From: Chrysomallon squamiferum
Lineage: Eukaryota; Mollusca; Gastropoda; Neomphalida; Peltospiridae
Reading direction: 5' to 3'
Assembly: GCA_012295275.1 (NCBI GenBank)
Contig: CM022679.1
Coordinates: 372,001 to 436,000 of the forward strand
Length of the DNA stretch: 64,000 nt
Shown: piece after piece, positions 36,201-49,056 of the stretch
Layout: each line of letters opens with the position of its first letter
Position numbering within the stretch: the stretch's first letter is position 1
Program-made: the position numbers and the translations under genes
The notes under the pieces: model-generated
What the model was told of the DNA's origin: nothing
What the model saw: only the letters and a program-made list of their open reading frames with translations
Database searches by the model: none

Positions 36201-38574
36201 GACGGAATAGTGCCACACGGATTTTCAACTTTTGAAAATCGAATTTTTTCAAGTTTCGTTGAAAATGCTAGGGGTACCTTATTCAAAGTGCAATAACTTT
36301 TTCTGTGCACGTGGGAAAAATCGGGCGCACATACCCAAAAGTGGGGCAAGGGTTGCCCTACACGGGTGAAAAGTGCCGCACGCCGCACCCAAGGGGAACA
36401 ACTCGTTTCCGACACGTGCACAAAAAACGCACATATTTTTGAAAATTTGCTCGTTTTTTTTTTCAAACGCATTTTCTAAAGGTGCAGCACCTTTGGAAAA
36501 TGTTGGAAACCATTTTGCCACACTCGCCCCGACGGCGCGCACCTTTTGCACACGTTGAAATATTTTTCCCGACAGGACGGAATAGTGCCACACGGATTTT
36601 CAACTTTTGAAAATCGAATTTTTTCAAGTTTCGTTGAAAATGCTAGGGGTACCTTTTTCAAAGTGCAATAACTTTTTCTGTGCACGTGGGAAAAATCGGG
36701 CGCACATACCCAAAAGTGGGGCAAGGGTTGCCCTACACGGGTGAAAAGTGCCGCACGCCGCACCCAAGGGGAACAACTCGTTTCCGACACGTGCACAAAA
36801 AAACACATATTTTTGAAAATTTGCTCGTTTTTTTTTCAAACGCATTTTCTAAAGGTGCAGCACCTTTGGAAAATGTTGGAAACCATTTTGCCACACTCGC
36901 CCCGACGGCGCGCACCTTTTGCACACGTTGAAATATTTTTCCCGACAGGACGGAATAGTGCCACACGGATTTTCAACTTTTGAAAATCGAATTTTTTCAA
37001 GTTTCGTTGAAAATGCTAGGGGTACCTTTTTCAAAGTGCAATAACTTTTTCTGTGCACGTGGGAAAAATCGGGCGCACATACCCAAAAGTGGGGCAAGGG
37101 TTGCCCTACACGGGTGAAAAGTGCCGCACGCCGCACCCAAGGGGAACAACTCGTTTCCGACACGTGCACAAAAAACGCACATATTTTTGAAAATTTGCTC
37201 GTTTTTTTTTCAAACGCATTTTCTAAAGGTGCAGCACCTTTGGAAAATGTTGGAAACCATTTTGCCACACTCGCCCCGACGGCGCGCACCTTTTGCACAC
37301 GTTGAAATATTTTTCCCGACAGGACGGAATAGTGCCACACGGATTTTCAACTTTTGAAAATCGAATTTTTTCAAGTTTCGTTGAAAATGCTAGGGGTACC
37401 TTTTTCAAAGTGCAATAACTTTTTCTGTGCACGTGGGAAAAATCGGGCGCACATACCCAAAAGTGGGGCAAGGGTTGCCCTACACGGGTGAAAAGTGCCG
37501 CACGCCGCACCCAAGGGGAACAACTCGTTTCCGACACGTGCACAAAAAACGCACATATTTTTGAAAATTTGCTCGTTTTTTTTTTTTCAAACGCATTTTC
37601 TAAAGGTGCAGCACCTTTGGAAAATGTTGGAAACCATTTTGCCACACTCGCCCCGACGGCGCGCACCTTTTGCACACGTTGAAATATTTTTCCCGACAGG
37701 ACGGAATAGTGCCACACGGATTTTCAACTTTTGAAAATCGAATTTTTTCAAGTTTCGTTGAAAATGCTAGGGGTACCTTTTTCAAAGTGCAATAACTTTT
37801 TCTGTGCACGTGGGAAAAATCGGGCGCACATACCCAAAAGTGGGGCAAGGGTTGCCCTACACGGGTGAAAAGTGCCGCACGCCGCACCCAAGGGGAACAA
37901 CTCGTTTCCGACACGTGCACAAAAAACGCACATATTTTGAAAATTTGCTCGTTTTTTTTTCAAACGCATTTTCTAAAGGTGCAGCACCTTTGGAAAATGT
38001 TGGAAACCATTTTGCCACACTCGCCCCGACGGCGCGCACCTTTTGCACACGTTGAAATATTTTTCCCGACAGGACGGAATAGTGCCACACGGATTTTCAA
38101 CTTTTGAAAATCGAATTTTTTCAAGTTTCGTTGAAAATGCTAGGGGTACCTTATTCAAAGTGCAATAACTTTTTCTGTGCACGTGGGAAAAATCGGGCGC
38201 ACATACCCAAAAGTGGGGCAAGGGTTGCCCTACACGGGTGAAAAGTGCCGCACGCCGCACCCAAGGGGAACAACTCGTTTCCGACACGTGCACAAAAAAC
38301 GCACATATTTTGAAAATTTGCTCGTTTTTTTTTCAAACGCATTTTCTAAAGGTGCAGCACCTTTGGAAAATGTTGGAAACCATTTTGCCACACTCGCCCC
38401 GACGGCGCGCACCTTTTGCACACGTTGAAATATTTTTCCCGACAGAACGGAATAGTGCCACACGGATTTTCAACTTTTGAAAATCGAATTTTTTCAAGAT
38501 TCGTTGAAAATGCTAGGGGTACCTTTTTCAAAGTGCAATAACTTTTTCTGTGCACGTGGGAAAAATCGGGCGCA
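33236..38574 (+). repeat. 373-374 bp satellite, about 14 head-to-tail copies
   Basis: Units repeat with a 373-374 bp period; the same landmark (GTGCACGTGGGAAAAATCGG) begins near 33302, 33675, 34048, 34796, 35543, 36679, 37803, 38176 and 38549. Copies are nearly identical, differing mainly by homopolymer length and single bases. Each unit has two CACGTG motifs and is visibly GC-richer than the flanks. The first partial copy (33236-33300) is diverged. The array ends at the sequence gap. ORFs of up to 166 codons on both strands arise because the unit is stop-poor in several frames; the period is not a multiple of three, so no single frame continues through the array. Confidence 0.97.
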
Positions 38575-38774
38575 NNNNNNNNNNNNNNNNNNNNNNNNNN
38601 NNNNNNNNNNNNNNNNNNNNNNNNNNNNNNNNNNNNNNNNNNNNNNNNNNNNNNNNNNNNNNNNNNNNNNNNNNNNNNNNNNNNNNNNNNNNNNNNNNNN
38701 NNNNNNNNNNNNNNNNNNNNNNNNNNNNNNNNNNNNNNNNNNNNNNNNNNNNNNNNNNNNNNNNNNNNNNNNNN
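38575..38774. other. Assembly gap (200 N)
   Basis: Exactly 200 N bases interrupt the satellite array. The round number suggests a placeholder, so the real distance is unknown. Confidence 0.99.
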
Positions 38775-39090
38775 TTTTATTCATAATGTGTTTTGTAAGT
38801 TTTCAAGTTTATATATATTTTATTATTCATAATGTGCTTTGTAAGTTTTTCAAGTTTATATATATTTTATTCATAATGTGTTTTCTAAGTTTTTCAAGTT
38901 TATATATTTTTTATAAATATGTTTATAAGTTTTTCAAGTTTATATATGTTTTATTTTAATGTGTTTTATAAGTTTTAAAGTTTTATATGTTTTATTTATA
39001 ATGTGTTTTGTAAGTTTAAAGTTTTATATATGTTTTATTTATAATGTGTTTTGTAAGTTTTAAAGTTTATATGTTTTATTCATGTGTTTA
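38775..39090 (+). repeat. About 45-bp minisatellite right of the gap
   Basis: Six to seven diverged units of TTTTATTCATAATGTGTTTT plus GTAAGTTTTCAAGTTTATATA. It is unrelated to the satellite on the other side of the gap. Confidence 0.85.
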
Positions 39091-39906
39091 TAACAGATTT
39101 TATTTCAAACTGCATAACAGACACACAGAACCTCTGTTACAGACACAGACAAGCAATTAGGTCAGACAGATACACAGTGACACAGACAAACAGACACTAT
39201 TGTCCACAGTGACCCCTTTAACAAAGAGAGTTTATCTCCACACTCAGACATCACAAAAATGCGTCCACTTTAATGTGTATGTTACCTGTAATAAAGGTAA
39301 AAATAACCATGTTACCTGTAGGTGTAAAGATATACATTACAGTAAAACATTCAGGTTTAGTGACTTATTTTGTTCTTTGTTACTGCACAGTACAGGTAAA
39401 ATAATCAGGGAAATACTTGAGTGACACCTGTACTATTTTGCCCTTTCTTTGATCATGTGACACAACATTTAAATATTAACTTCTCATCCATTGTGTAAAG
39501 ACATAAACAGTCAAATACTTCTAATAATTAAATATTCATTTTGATATTTACTTCATATCCCAACAGAGATTTCGAGTCAAACAGTTAAAGATAAAAAACA
39601 CTGTCATTTAGCAAGTAATATTTTCTGTGTACTTTCTCAGGCAGGAAACTATGATAAATCCTCAGAACCAGTGGTATAATATAAAACAGTTTAGTATGAC
39701 ATTTACAGAAGGAATGATTTTTGGATCTACCATGCCTGAGGCAATGTTCTAACAGCCAGTGTTGTCAGATATCACTAGTGATAGAATAAATCTTGTGTTT
39801 CTAATTATAGACACGTTAGTATCAGGCAATGGTTGAGTTATTTACAGTAACTAGATTATTTTGAAAATGCTCAGTGTTCACAAATAAACAAAACTGCCAT
39901 GTTTAC

Positions 39907-40065
39907 CTCTGTATAACACTGAACTAAATTGTAACAGACACATAAAACAAATAAACAAGACAAACACTGCAGCCAATATCTTCCCACCAAAACATCTGTT
40001 TTCCATGGAAACCAGACAAACATTATCATAAACAAGGGCAGTGTTCTAAAGGTCACTTTAACCAT
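39907..40065 (-). CDS. Candidate alternative first exon 1 (53 codons, phase 0)
   Basis: A minus-strand ORF starts MVKVTFRTLPLFMIMFVWFP at 40065 and reaches ACAGAG|GTAAAC at 39907 exactly in phase 0. It is hydrophobic and Cys-rich and could be a signal-anchor leader. No TATA box is visible. I do not recognise the protein, and the evidence is only the ORF plus donor. Confidence 0.2.
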
Positions 40066-41399
40066 TTTTCTTATCTCAATTACGATTCTTTTTCCACTGG
40101 CTTTCAGTTCACATTTTACTTAGATGTTTGGGACATTCACCTCCATTTTAAATTTTTAAATTTTTTTTAACTAGGTCATCAGTTCTTTAATCACCCATTC
40201 CAGAGGTTAGCTTTACACACTTCAGTGACACAAAATTTTTTACCTGTGGTTTGATATTCATTAGGTATTCATTTTACCTACATGGTTTTATCAGGTCAGT
40301 ACAACCAGTTCTTTACCTACCCACACCTGTTGATTTGGTGTTCTGCACTTCAGTAACAAAACATAATTTTTACCTGAAGCCACTAATCTTATTTTTCTAC
40401 TTGACAAATTTTATTTAAATCTTTCTACCCAGTTTTCACCCATCCACTGTCACCAAGGTCTGATTAATGATGATTGTTACATACAGTCTTAAGAATTAGG
40501 AAGTAAACCAGATTTTGAAAGTATATATTTCATAGTACCATAAAAGTAACAAAAAGAAAATCCTCCATAAAATTATATTTCACTAGTTAGAACATTAACC
40601 TTATGTTTGTGTTTTAAATACAGCTTGGTAACTGACAGGTTTTTCTATGATACTGAAACTAATTTTGAAATCAAAAGGCTGTATAAAAGTGATTAAAACT
40701 AACAAAGATGATTTATACTGAAATCCTGTATTTAAATATTTGTTTTAATTTATTTTAACTAATTTTTTACTCACCTACAGGAGGAAAGCAGCATCGACTG
40801 TGAGAAGTTTACCCTGAGTGTACACCTGTTCACTCACCTGAGATTTCACCTGGGCTTGTTTGACTTGGCCAACTGACTGAGAATTCTTTGACTTAACGTT
40901 TAGTCTGCGATCACGTCTAACTTAGCAACCATTAGACTGCTTCACGTTTCCTTAACCACCGCTTTCTTTAAACTTAGGTTTTAGTTTTCAGTTTAGGTTT
41001 ACATTTAGCTTTATTTTTGGATTTAGCATAGTTTAAATTACATATTTTGTTTTTATGTCTTGATTATTGATAAATTTGCTCTCTTTTCTTTTCACATTAT
41101 TATTCATTTTCATTTTTATTTTTTATTTTTTCCAACAAATAATCTGTTATATAAATACAACAACAGTAAAATAGATGTTGTTAATTAAAAGTTTATTTAT
41201 TTCAAGAATATGTTTTTTTTTTTTGAAAAAAACTCAGAGTGCTGAACTGGGAAGAGAAAATTTTTTGTGTTTGTATTCTTCACACCACAGACACATTCAG
41301 GAATACAGACTAATTAGACACATTCCAGGAATACAGACTAATTAACAGAAGATAAATTTAAAATTTAAAATTTTTAAACAAAAAACGTTTCTGTCTTAC

Positions 41400-41438
41400 C
41401 TGACCCCTCTGTAGCCTCAGACTGGATGGCAGCCACAT
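41400..41438 (-). CDS. Candidate alternative first exon 2 (13 codons, phase 0) with TATA box
   Basis: Minus strand: ATG at 41438, peptide MWLPSSLRLQRGQ, then the strong donor GGTCAG|GTAAGA. A TATAAAG lies at 41584-41590, about 150 nt upstream of the ATG, and the sequence between holds several CpGs. This is the layout of a core promoter plus first exon. The product is unknown. Confidence 0.35.
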
Positions 41439-42764
41439 TTCTATTCCAACACACAAAACAAACACAACTACACCACAACGTCGCTTTCAGCACAGCGCTG
41501 CAGTCAATACACCAGGGGAGACAACAGCTTTGTAACAGCACAGTGCTGCACAACGGCAGTGCTGACCTCGCGCTGCTGATAAGCTTTATACGCTGTGAGT
41601 TTCTTCCTGTACTCACTGACAACCGCCTACTGACAACTCAACCAGGAAACCACATCACTTCTGTCTAACACCACTTTCAGCCTCATCTCATCAAGCCAGG
41701 GACAGCTCACAGTTCAGGAAGAATTTAGCTTATTTTTATGTTCTTTCAGGCATTTGGAATAAATTAAAAAAATTAAATTTAAAAAAACTCTCCCCTCCAA
41801 AACCTTAAAATCCACTGCATTTTCACTGTTAATTACTGACAAAAAGATAAAACACCTCCCCATTTGTTACCACTGATCTGTCCTTAAAACAACTTGAAGT
41901 ATTACGACCATTTAAACTGGATTACAATGACGTCATTAACCACTAAAAATAATATTTCTGGAAATTTTCATTCTTGTGGATATTTGAAAATTTTACAAGG
42001 AAATTATTACTGGTTGATGATCTCATGTCCAGAATCTGAAACTCTTTCAGTGTGAGTCATTTCAGAAATCACACACAAAATATTTCCTTACTAGACAGGA
42101 CATTTTATAAATTTAAACTTATTTTTATATCTGTAGAAATTTTATACTTTGATTTCCTTTTCTGAAGTAACCAGTTTAAAACTACACATGAATGTACAGA
42201 CAGACAGACAGATAGAAGATTATTCTATGTGCTAAAATAAAACTGGAGAAAAATGTTTAAAACAACACAGGATCCAGTATCAGTTATGAGAAAATAAAAA
42301 AATCCCTTTCAGTAACAAATAGATAACATATAAAAGAGCTAGGAATTTTTAGAAAGATAAAACAGAAATTTATCATGAAAATTAATTATTCACTTGTTAA
42401 ATATTATTTTCTTTATTTTATTATAAAATATTTCTTCTTATTATTATTATTAGTGTATTTTGTCAATAGTATTATTAAGTGTATTATATTAATTTGTCTA
42501 AATTTGTTTGAAATTTTGAGGAAATTAAAAAGGAAGAGCCACAGGGGAAGCCTCTCTGATTGGCTGGAATTTTATCTTGTTAAAAAAATAGATAAATTAA
42601 CGTCACATTATTTTAATTAAAGAGTAACATTACAACAATGGAAACAGAGAAACATGTAAAACTATAAACCGATAACTTCTATATAGTGATATCCACTCAC
42701 ACACTAAAGTGCAGATTGTGTAAACTGTAAGTACAGTGTAAGTTTAATGTACTTGTTGTTAATT

Positions 42765-42830
42765 GAGTGGGTTGTAGTTAATGGTTAGAATACTCATGTT
42801 ACATAACGGTTTCAAATTTCTCAGTGATGC
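42765..42830 (+). repeat. tRNA-like SINE relic
   Basis: TAGTTAATGGTTAGAATACT resembles an A box, and GGTTTCAAATTTC about 30 bp on resembles a B box. It is degraded. Confidence 0.3.
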
Positions 42831-43223
42831 AGAAAATTAAAATAATTTCAAAAAATCATTTCAAAATGTTATTATGCTTCTTGGGGGTGAGAACTGTTTT
42901 TTTCTGAATTAACTGTAAAGTTTATATGACAGTTTGATATGAAGTTTCAAGATACTGTCCAGTAAAATAATCAACATTTATTTTACAGATTTCTTTTTTT
43001 CTTTTTATTATTATTAATTATTTTTTTTACCTATAAACAAGAACCAGAAAAATAATGAAAAAAAAAAAAAAAAAAAATTAATACATGATCCTACACTTTT
43101 CATACATTATAAACTTGAACAATTTCTAACAGCACAGACATAAACCAGAAAACTTGACACAACACTGAATATGAAAACAGAGCAAACTAAAAATAAAGTT
43201 ATAAAACAACAACAAAGGTTTAC

Positions 43224-43251
43224 CTGAACGTGGTAACAACTGTACTAACAT
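43224..43251 (-). CDS. Candidate alternative first exon 3 (phase 1)
   Basis: A short minus-strand ORF (MLVQLLPRS) runs into CGTTCAG|GTAAAC at 43224. The flank upstream on this strand (43415-43445) is rich in CCCACC/CACCC motifs, which can mark promoters. Unlike the other candidates it exits in phase 1, so it may not belong with them. Confidence 0.2.
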
Positions 43252-43616
43252 GTGAACAGACACACTCTGCTGCGAGAAGCTGGAGTAGATTAGTGCAGTA
43301 AGAAACACTTAGAAAACACTTGATCTGCACTACACAGGCATGGAGGAAACGACTCTAAATAAACAACCCAGTTTAGCTCCAACCTGCCGCAAACAGGACA
43401 GGACTTGAAAAACAAGCGAAGCGGGTGGGCGAGTGGGTGGGTGGTGTTTACTTTCATTGAAATTTACCTGCATACACCTGAGTAATAAAGTAAAACCTGG
43501 GAGATAAGTTTACAGAGAAGGTGAAAAGTGGTTACATAATAATAACTGTAATTTTATTTATCTGTTTTTGTGTCGACAACAGAATGTGATAACAAAAATA
43601 ACAACAGGGTTTAACA

Positions 43617-43646
43617 ATAAATAAATAAATAAATAAATAAATAAAT
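43617..43646 (+). repeat. (AAAT)n microsatellite
   Basis: Seven tetranucleotide units. Confidence 0.9.
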
Positions 43647-43751
43647 ATGTGATATTTCTACATGTTTTCATGTTAATGTTTAACTGGTGTCTGTGGTGTG
43701 ACTGAAAAGGAAACTTACTGTTACCTGCTCTGTACACATGCATATAAATGT

Positions 43752-43758
43752 GTATGTA

Positions 43759-43815
<57 letters not shown>

Positions 43816-44101
43816 ATGTATGTGTGTGTATGTATGTGTGTATATATATGTGCGTGTCTTTTTTATGTTTGCATGTATGTGTGTGCATGTATACATGTGT
43901 ATACATATGCACATACACATACATATATTTATTTACATATATTTGTATGTTTGTGTCTGTGTATTTTTAGTCTGTGTGTATGTATGTTTATTAACAGTCT
44001 ATCTATGCACACACATATACATATATTTATTTACATATATTTGAATGTTTGTGTCTGTGTATTTTTAGTCTGTGTGTATGTATGTTTATTAACAGTCTAT
44101 G
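43752..44101 (+). repeat. (GT)n run followed by a direct duplication of about 85 bp
   Basis: A GT tract at 43765-43815 is followed by two nearly identical segments (43917-44001 and 44015-44101) containing ATATTTATTTACATATATTT and TAACAGTCTAT. Confidence 0.85.
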
Positions 44102-44329
44102 TATTAAAAACACTTTCACGAGAAAACACTAAAGAATGATATAAACAATACTACAACAAACTGTTAAATACACAAGTTTTACACAAAAACATTAGCACTA
44201 TCTGTACGTGGAAAAACACAGCGCAGTAAGAAAGAAGAAAAACAGAAAGATAACAAACGAGTCTGTCATTTTCTCACCAGAAAAACACTTCACTGAATTT
44301 TGTATCCTCAGGACATGACCTTGACCCTC

Positions 44330-44888
44330 ATACACACAGTTACACTAACAAGACTTGTACACAGTTACACTAACACGACTTGTACAAATAGATTAACAAG
44401 ACTTGTACACACAGTTACACTAACAAGACTTGTACATACAGTTACATTAACAAGACTTGTACACACAGTTACACTAACACGACTTGTACAAATAGTTAGA
44501 TTAACAAGACTTGTACACACAGTTAGACTAACAAGACTTGTACACACAGTTACACTAACACGACTTGTACAAATAGATTAACAAGATTTGTACACACAGT
44601 TACACTAACAAGACTTGTACATAGTTAGATTAACAAGACTTGTAGAAACAGTTACATTAACAAGACTTGTAGAAACAGTTACATTAACAAGACTTGTAGA
44701 AACAGTTACATTAACAAGACTTGTTGAAAGTTACATTAACAAGACTTGTACACACAGTTACATTAACAAGACTTGTACACAGTTACACTAACAAGACTTG
44801 TACACAGTTACATTAACAAGACTTGTACACAAAGTTACACTAACAAGACTTGTACACACAGTTACATTAACAAGACTTGTACACACAG
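44330..44888 (+). repeat. About 27-bp minisatellite, about 20 copies
   Basis: The unit holds ACAGTTACACTAACAAGACT plus TGTACAC, with frequent short variants. Confidence 0.93.
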
Positions 44889-47640
44889 AAAAATATTTTA
44901 TCAGAGGGATATAGTAATCAAGTAATTAGAATTATGTCACAACAAACAAGCTTGAACATTTTTATTGATGAAATAAAATTTGTATAAATAAATTTTATTT
45001 ACTTGATATTTCTCTTCAGTGGGTTCATGTACATTTATTTTTATTTTTTTATTCTTTGTCATTTTCATATTAACAACTGTGAAAACTCTGATTTCAGATT
45101 TCAAGTAGAGGAAATTTTGTTAACTGATCTAGATAATTATTAAAGATGAAACATGAAGAATAAGTATTCATTTGTCTCAGATTTACTCAAAATTCTTCTG
45201 TAAACTGGGAAAAGATCTGAAACAGGAAAGACACAAGTAGAAACCAGAAACCAGAAAGAAAGAAAGAAAACACAAAACATCCTGTATTAAGTATGTAATA
45301 TATCATGAACCTATATGTAATATCAAATATATCTGTGTCTAATAGATTTCTACATGTAATAGTAAGTTAGATAAATGTTTTCTGTTTAATATTGATTTTC
45401 ACATTTTAGAATTTCCTCCATTTTATATGTAAAAGTGAAACTAGTTAATTATACTGTACAAGTATTATGTTATAAAGTATATATCTTCCTTTCTGTACAA
45501 CATTTATTGTGAATGTGTAATAATACGTAATATTAGACATCCACAAGTGTGTGTTATAAAATGTTATATTCATATAAAACTGTAATATTAGAAATATTCA
45601 TGTAAAGCAGAATGTTGTAAATCTCTGGACAGCCTCTGACAGTTATATCCAGTAAAGAGATTAATTCTGTGGTCAAGATTAATCTGAGAAATGTCAGACA
45701 AGGAGAAAATCAATACAAGATATCTGATTGGTCACGTCTGCACACTGCAAACTGACGTCTGCACCATGTAACTGATAACATCATTGACATTTTTATTATA
45801 TAATCATTTGTACTGCAGTTTCCTTTATTAGTTTTTCTTTAACATTATTATTACTATTACTGTTGTTAGTGTTATTACTACTGCTACCACAATTACTACT
45901 ATTATTACTGTTCTTATTATTATTACTGTTATTGTTATTATCAGTAGTAATAGTAGAAATAGTAGTGGGTAGTAGTAATATTTATTTGTGTCTTGCAAAA
46001 TGTTTTTTGCCGTTTTGCTTTTTTCCCCTTTTCTTTTTCTCCCTCTCTTTTTCCCTTCTTCTACATGCAAGGCAAGTACTGATTACCAGTTGGCAAAGTT
46101 TTAAAATTCCTCGTAGACTGTTCACCTTGGTTTTCTAAATCTGTGTGTCACTATTAACAGTCACTGCCCTGCGAAACAGGAGGGCTGAGGTGAGGGTGTA
46201 GATTTAGAACATGGTAGTTTAGTACTAGTTCAATTAGTCTGGTGACGTTACACTCGTATTTTGTGTTAAATTCTGAAAGTGAGTATAATCCAGTTTCTTA
46301 TAAAAGTAAGGGTTATGTAATTCAAACTAGGGGAGGTAAGTGTTGTGTAATTCAAACTAGGGGAGGTAAGGTTTACTCAAACAAGGTGAATGTTCTTTGG
46401 TTCACATTTTCAGTTTAAATTTTTTTTTTTTTCTTGTTCACAAAACAGGAAGTGGAAACTTTTTACAGAATCAGCACATTTCTGCATGTTTTTCAATCAT
46501 TTTCTCATTCCTAACATTTTCATTTCCTGTTTTTTTTGTGTGGTTTTTCACCCCATTATTGAGAAAACTGTACATTAGTAAAGTGTTGTTTGTGTAGCTG
46601 ATCAGTGAGTGTTCTGTTTGCAGTTGTTGTTTTGTCTTTGAAATTCTGAAATTTTCTTTTCCTTTTAACTCACGACAGAACTGATTGTTTACAAATTAAG
46701 ATTAAACTTAAATCATATCTCTAACATCAACAACCTAAAATCAATTATTCCTAATCTATTAAATATTTGTTATTGTAAATCACATTACGGTACTTGAGTA
46801 CACACTTGTGTACATGTATTTATAAAACCTGGTTTGTATTTTTATATAATATAACAGATGTTATAATTTACATTTAAAAAAATATAATTTAAAAAATAAA
46901 AATAAATAAGTAAAAATCTATTTATTTTCACTGGCATACATTTAAGTTTTGAAAGAAAACATTTAATCCATTCACTACATTCTTGTCTAAAATAAGAAAA
47001 ACTATTTCTTTTCTGGCAAACGTTATCTTCAAAACTGAATATAATTTGTAAAAAAAACAACAAAAAAAAGCCCCCATGGACTGCTGAAAAATACCAGTTA
47101 TCTGCTCCACTTAAAAAAAAAGAAAAAACGAAAGAAAAGTAGAAAAGAAAAAGGAATAAAAAACAAGGAAACGATGGAAAGGGAAAGAAGCCCCCTGTTG
47201 TGAAATGTGATGTGTGACAGTTAATGGGTTAAAGAGGAATCTGAGTTACATGGCTGTGAGTCATGTTTCTATTCTCACAAGTTTGACTTCTGGGAAATAA
47301 TGTATGAGTTTGTCAGAGTTCTACCTAACACAGGAATCTGCATAACAAAAAAAAAAAGTTAAGTAATTATCCATAAGAAGGCTGATGCTGTGAGAGTTAA
47401 ACATGGAGAAATCTGCATTAAAAACATAATTAACTCAATTTGTTGCAGTAAGAGGTATAGGGTTAAATATGTTGTGGTGTCTGCTGTGCTGGTAACTTGA
47501 GCCATGAAAGGGTTAATTATAGGATGTTTACAAATTACACAACATTCTGTAAAAAGAGATGATTAACCCTTTTAGTGTCACAGTTAAACTGCTGTTAGAA
47601 CATATGTTTGTGATTATCTGCTGCTTCAGTGTAACATAAC
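44889..47640. other. AT-rich stretch without recognisable genes
   Basis: It contains ATT/GTT triplet runs at 45845-45965 and poly-T/A runs. A 30-bp tandem duplication at 46313-46372 carries two copies of GGGGAG|GTAAG. The short ORFs show no family signature. Confidence 0.4.
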
Positions 47641-47659
47641 TTGTTAATCTAACTCTGAG

Positions 47660-47895
47660 CTGTAGAACAAATATGTAAATACTCTCTTAATCAGTGGTTA
47701 GTTTTTTTATCCACCACTCAGTTATTTACCATTCTAACCACTGCTCCATGGCTGACACACCTAACACTGAGATGAAATAAAATGTAAATAGTCTCTTAGA
47801 CAGTCGTAGTGCTCACTCAGATTGAGCAGTCAACCTTCCTGTCCACCACTGACCTATTTCATGTTCCAACCACTGCTCCATTAGTGATTTATCAC
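47660..47895 (-). repeat. Diverged tandem pair of about 115-bp tRNA-like repeats
   Basis: Both halves share AAATGTAAATA, TCTCTTA, a CCACCACT block and AACCACTGCTCCAT. The last reads ATGGAGCAGTGGTT on the minus strand, like an A box of a tRNA-derived SINE. Confidence 0.4.
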
Positions 47896-48960
47896 AGGCA
47901 GTGGAAACATTTTAATTCATGAGAAGGTAAAACAAAAAAGTATCTTGCTGCTAAATAATAACTCATGAATTAGATTTCCTTTCCCTCCTTCTGTATTCAG
48001 AATCTAAAAGCTTTAAAATAATCAAACTGTCATTATAGTCTCAAATAAATCAGTGACTTAAAACATTAAATATTTCCTTACTGATTTCAAGAGTTTACTT
48101 CTAATCTTTTAAAATAAAACGTTCCTTCATTTATTTGATTTTGTGTATGTCCAATCTATTTTATTTATTTATTTTTTGTTTAGTCACTATTATTACTACA
48201 TTTATGATTATTATGATTATTGTTATTATGATTATTACTATTGTTATTGTTATGATGTAACATATTAAAGAGAGTTCATTGTTTACTGATATCTTAAACA
48301 GAGTCACTCTGTATGCAACTGAACAGTAAACACTGTTTACAAAACAAAGACAGTGTTGTAAATGGACAAACTCAGCAGAGAACAAGCTACTTTTGTGGTT
48401 TATTAAGGAAGCTGCTGTAGGCGATGAAGACACCAGTCATGCTGAAAATGGAGATGTGTAAGTAAAATGACATACAATAGCTAGTATTTGTAGGAAATAT
48501 GTAAATCTACTAAATTTTGTATATGTTTCAAGTGTTAAATGAAGAGTGGAATTATTGTTGTTGCTGCTGTTGTTGTTGTGATGATGGTTGTAATGGTGTT
48601 GTTTTTTAAATAAAAATTCAGTCAAAAGCCAATTATGAAAACTGGTTATTTAAATGACATAAAAAGAGAGATACAATTAAAATATTTACTGTATTTTAAA
48701 TAAAATAAAATAAAAATATTTACATTATTTTACATAAAATAAATACTTTTTGAGTATTTACTGTATTAAAAATAAAATACAATAAAATAAAAATTCTGTT
48801 CTACTTCCAGAATGTTTGAGGTATTTTAAATAAAATAAAAAAATACTGTTAGAAAGTTTACGTTATTTGAAATGAAGACTACAATTAGCGTGTTTACGGT
48901 ATTTAAACTAAAATGAAGACTACAATTAGAGGGTTTACGGTATTTAAGGACTGCACTTAC

Positions 48961-49056
48961 CCAAGGACACTCGACGACTTCCTCACAAACTTGACAAGCT
49001 CTCCGCTGCACAACAGTGACCACGGCGTGACACACTTGTGACAGGAAGTCATACAT
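48961..49056 (-). CDS. Candidate alternative first exon 4 (32 codons, phase 0)
   Basis: Minus strand: ATG at 49056, starting MYDFLSQVCHAVVTVVQRRA and continuing through a CxxC-type segment, ending TGTCCTTGG|GTAAGT in phase 0. The upstream minus-strand sequence has a small CpG cluster (ACGCCGCCG). A minus-strand acceptor at 48441 (CTCCATTTTCAG) could follow, but its reading frame closes after 12 codons. Not recognised. Confidence 0.3.

Noticed and set aside
33159-38555. Many ORFs of 60-166 codons in the 374-bp satellite
   Set aside because: The same DNA is open on both strands, and the unit length shifts frame at each copy. There is no sign of selection on any one frame.
40788-40882. Plus-strand terminal exon after CTCACCTACAG, reading EESSIDCEKFTLSVHL to a stop
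   Set aside because: The acceptor is good, but the minus strand of the same bases is also open with good donors, so neither strand can be chosen from sequence alone.
48161-48441. Minus-strand terminal exon after CTCCATTTTCAG at 48441
   Set aside because: The acceptor is decent, but the reading frames close within 12-17 codons, and a plus-strand donor overlaps. Not enough to annotate.
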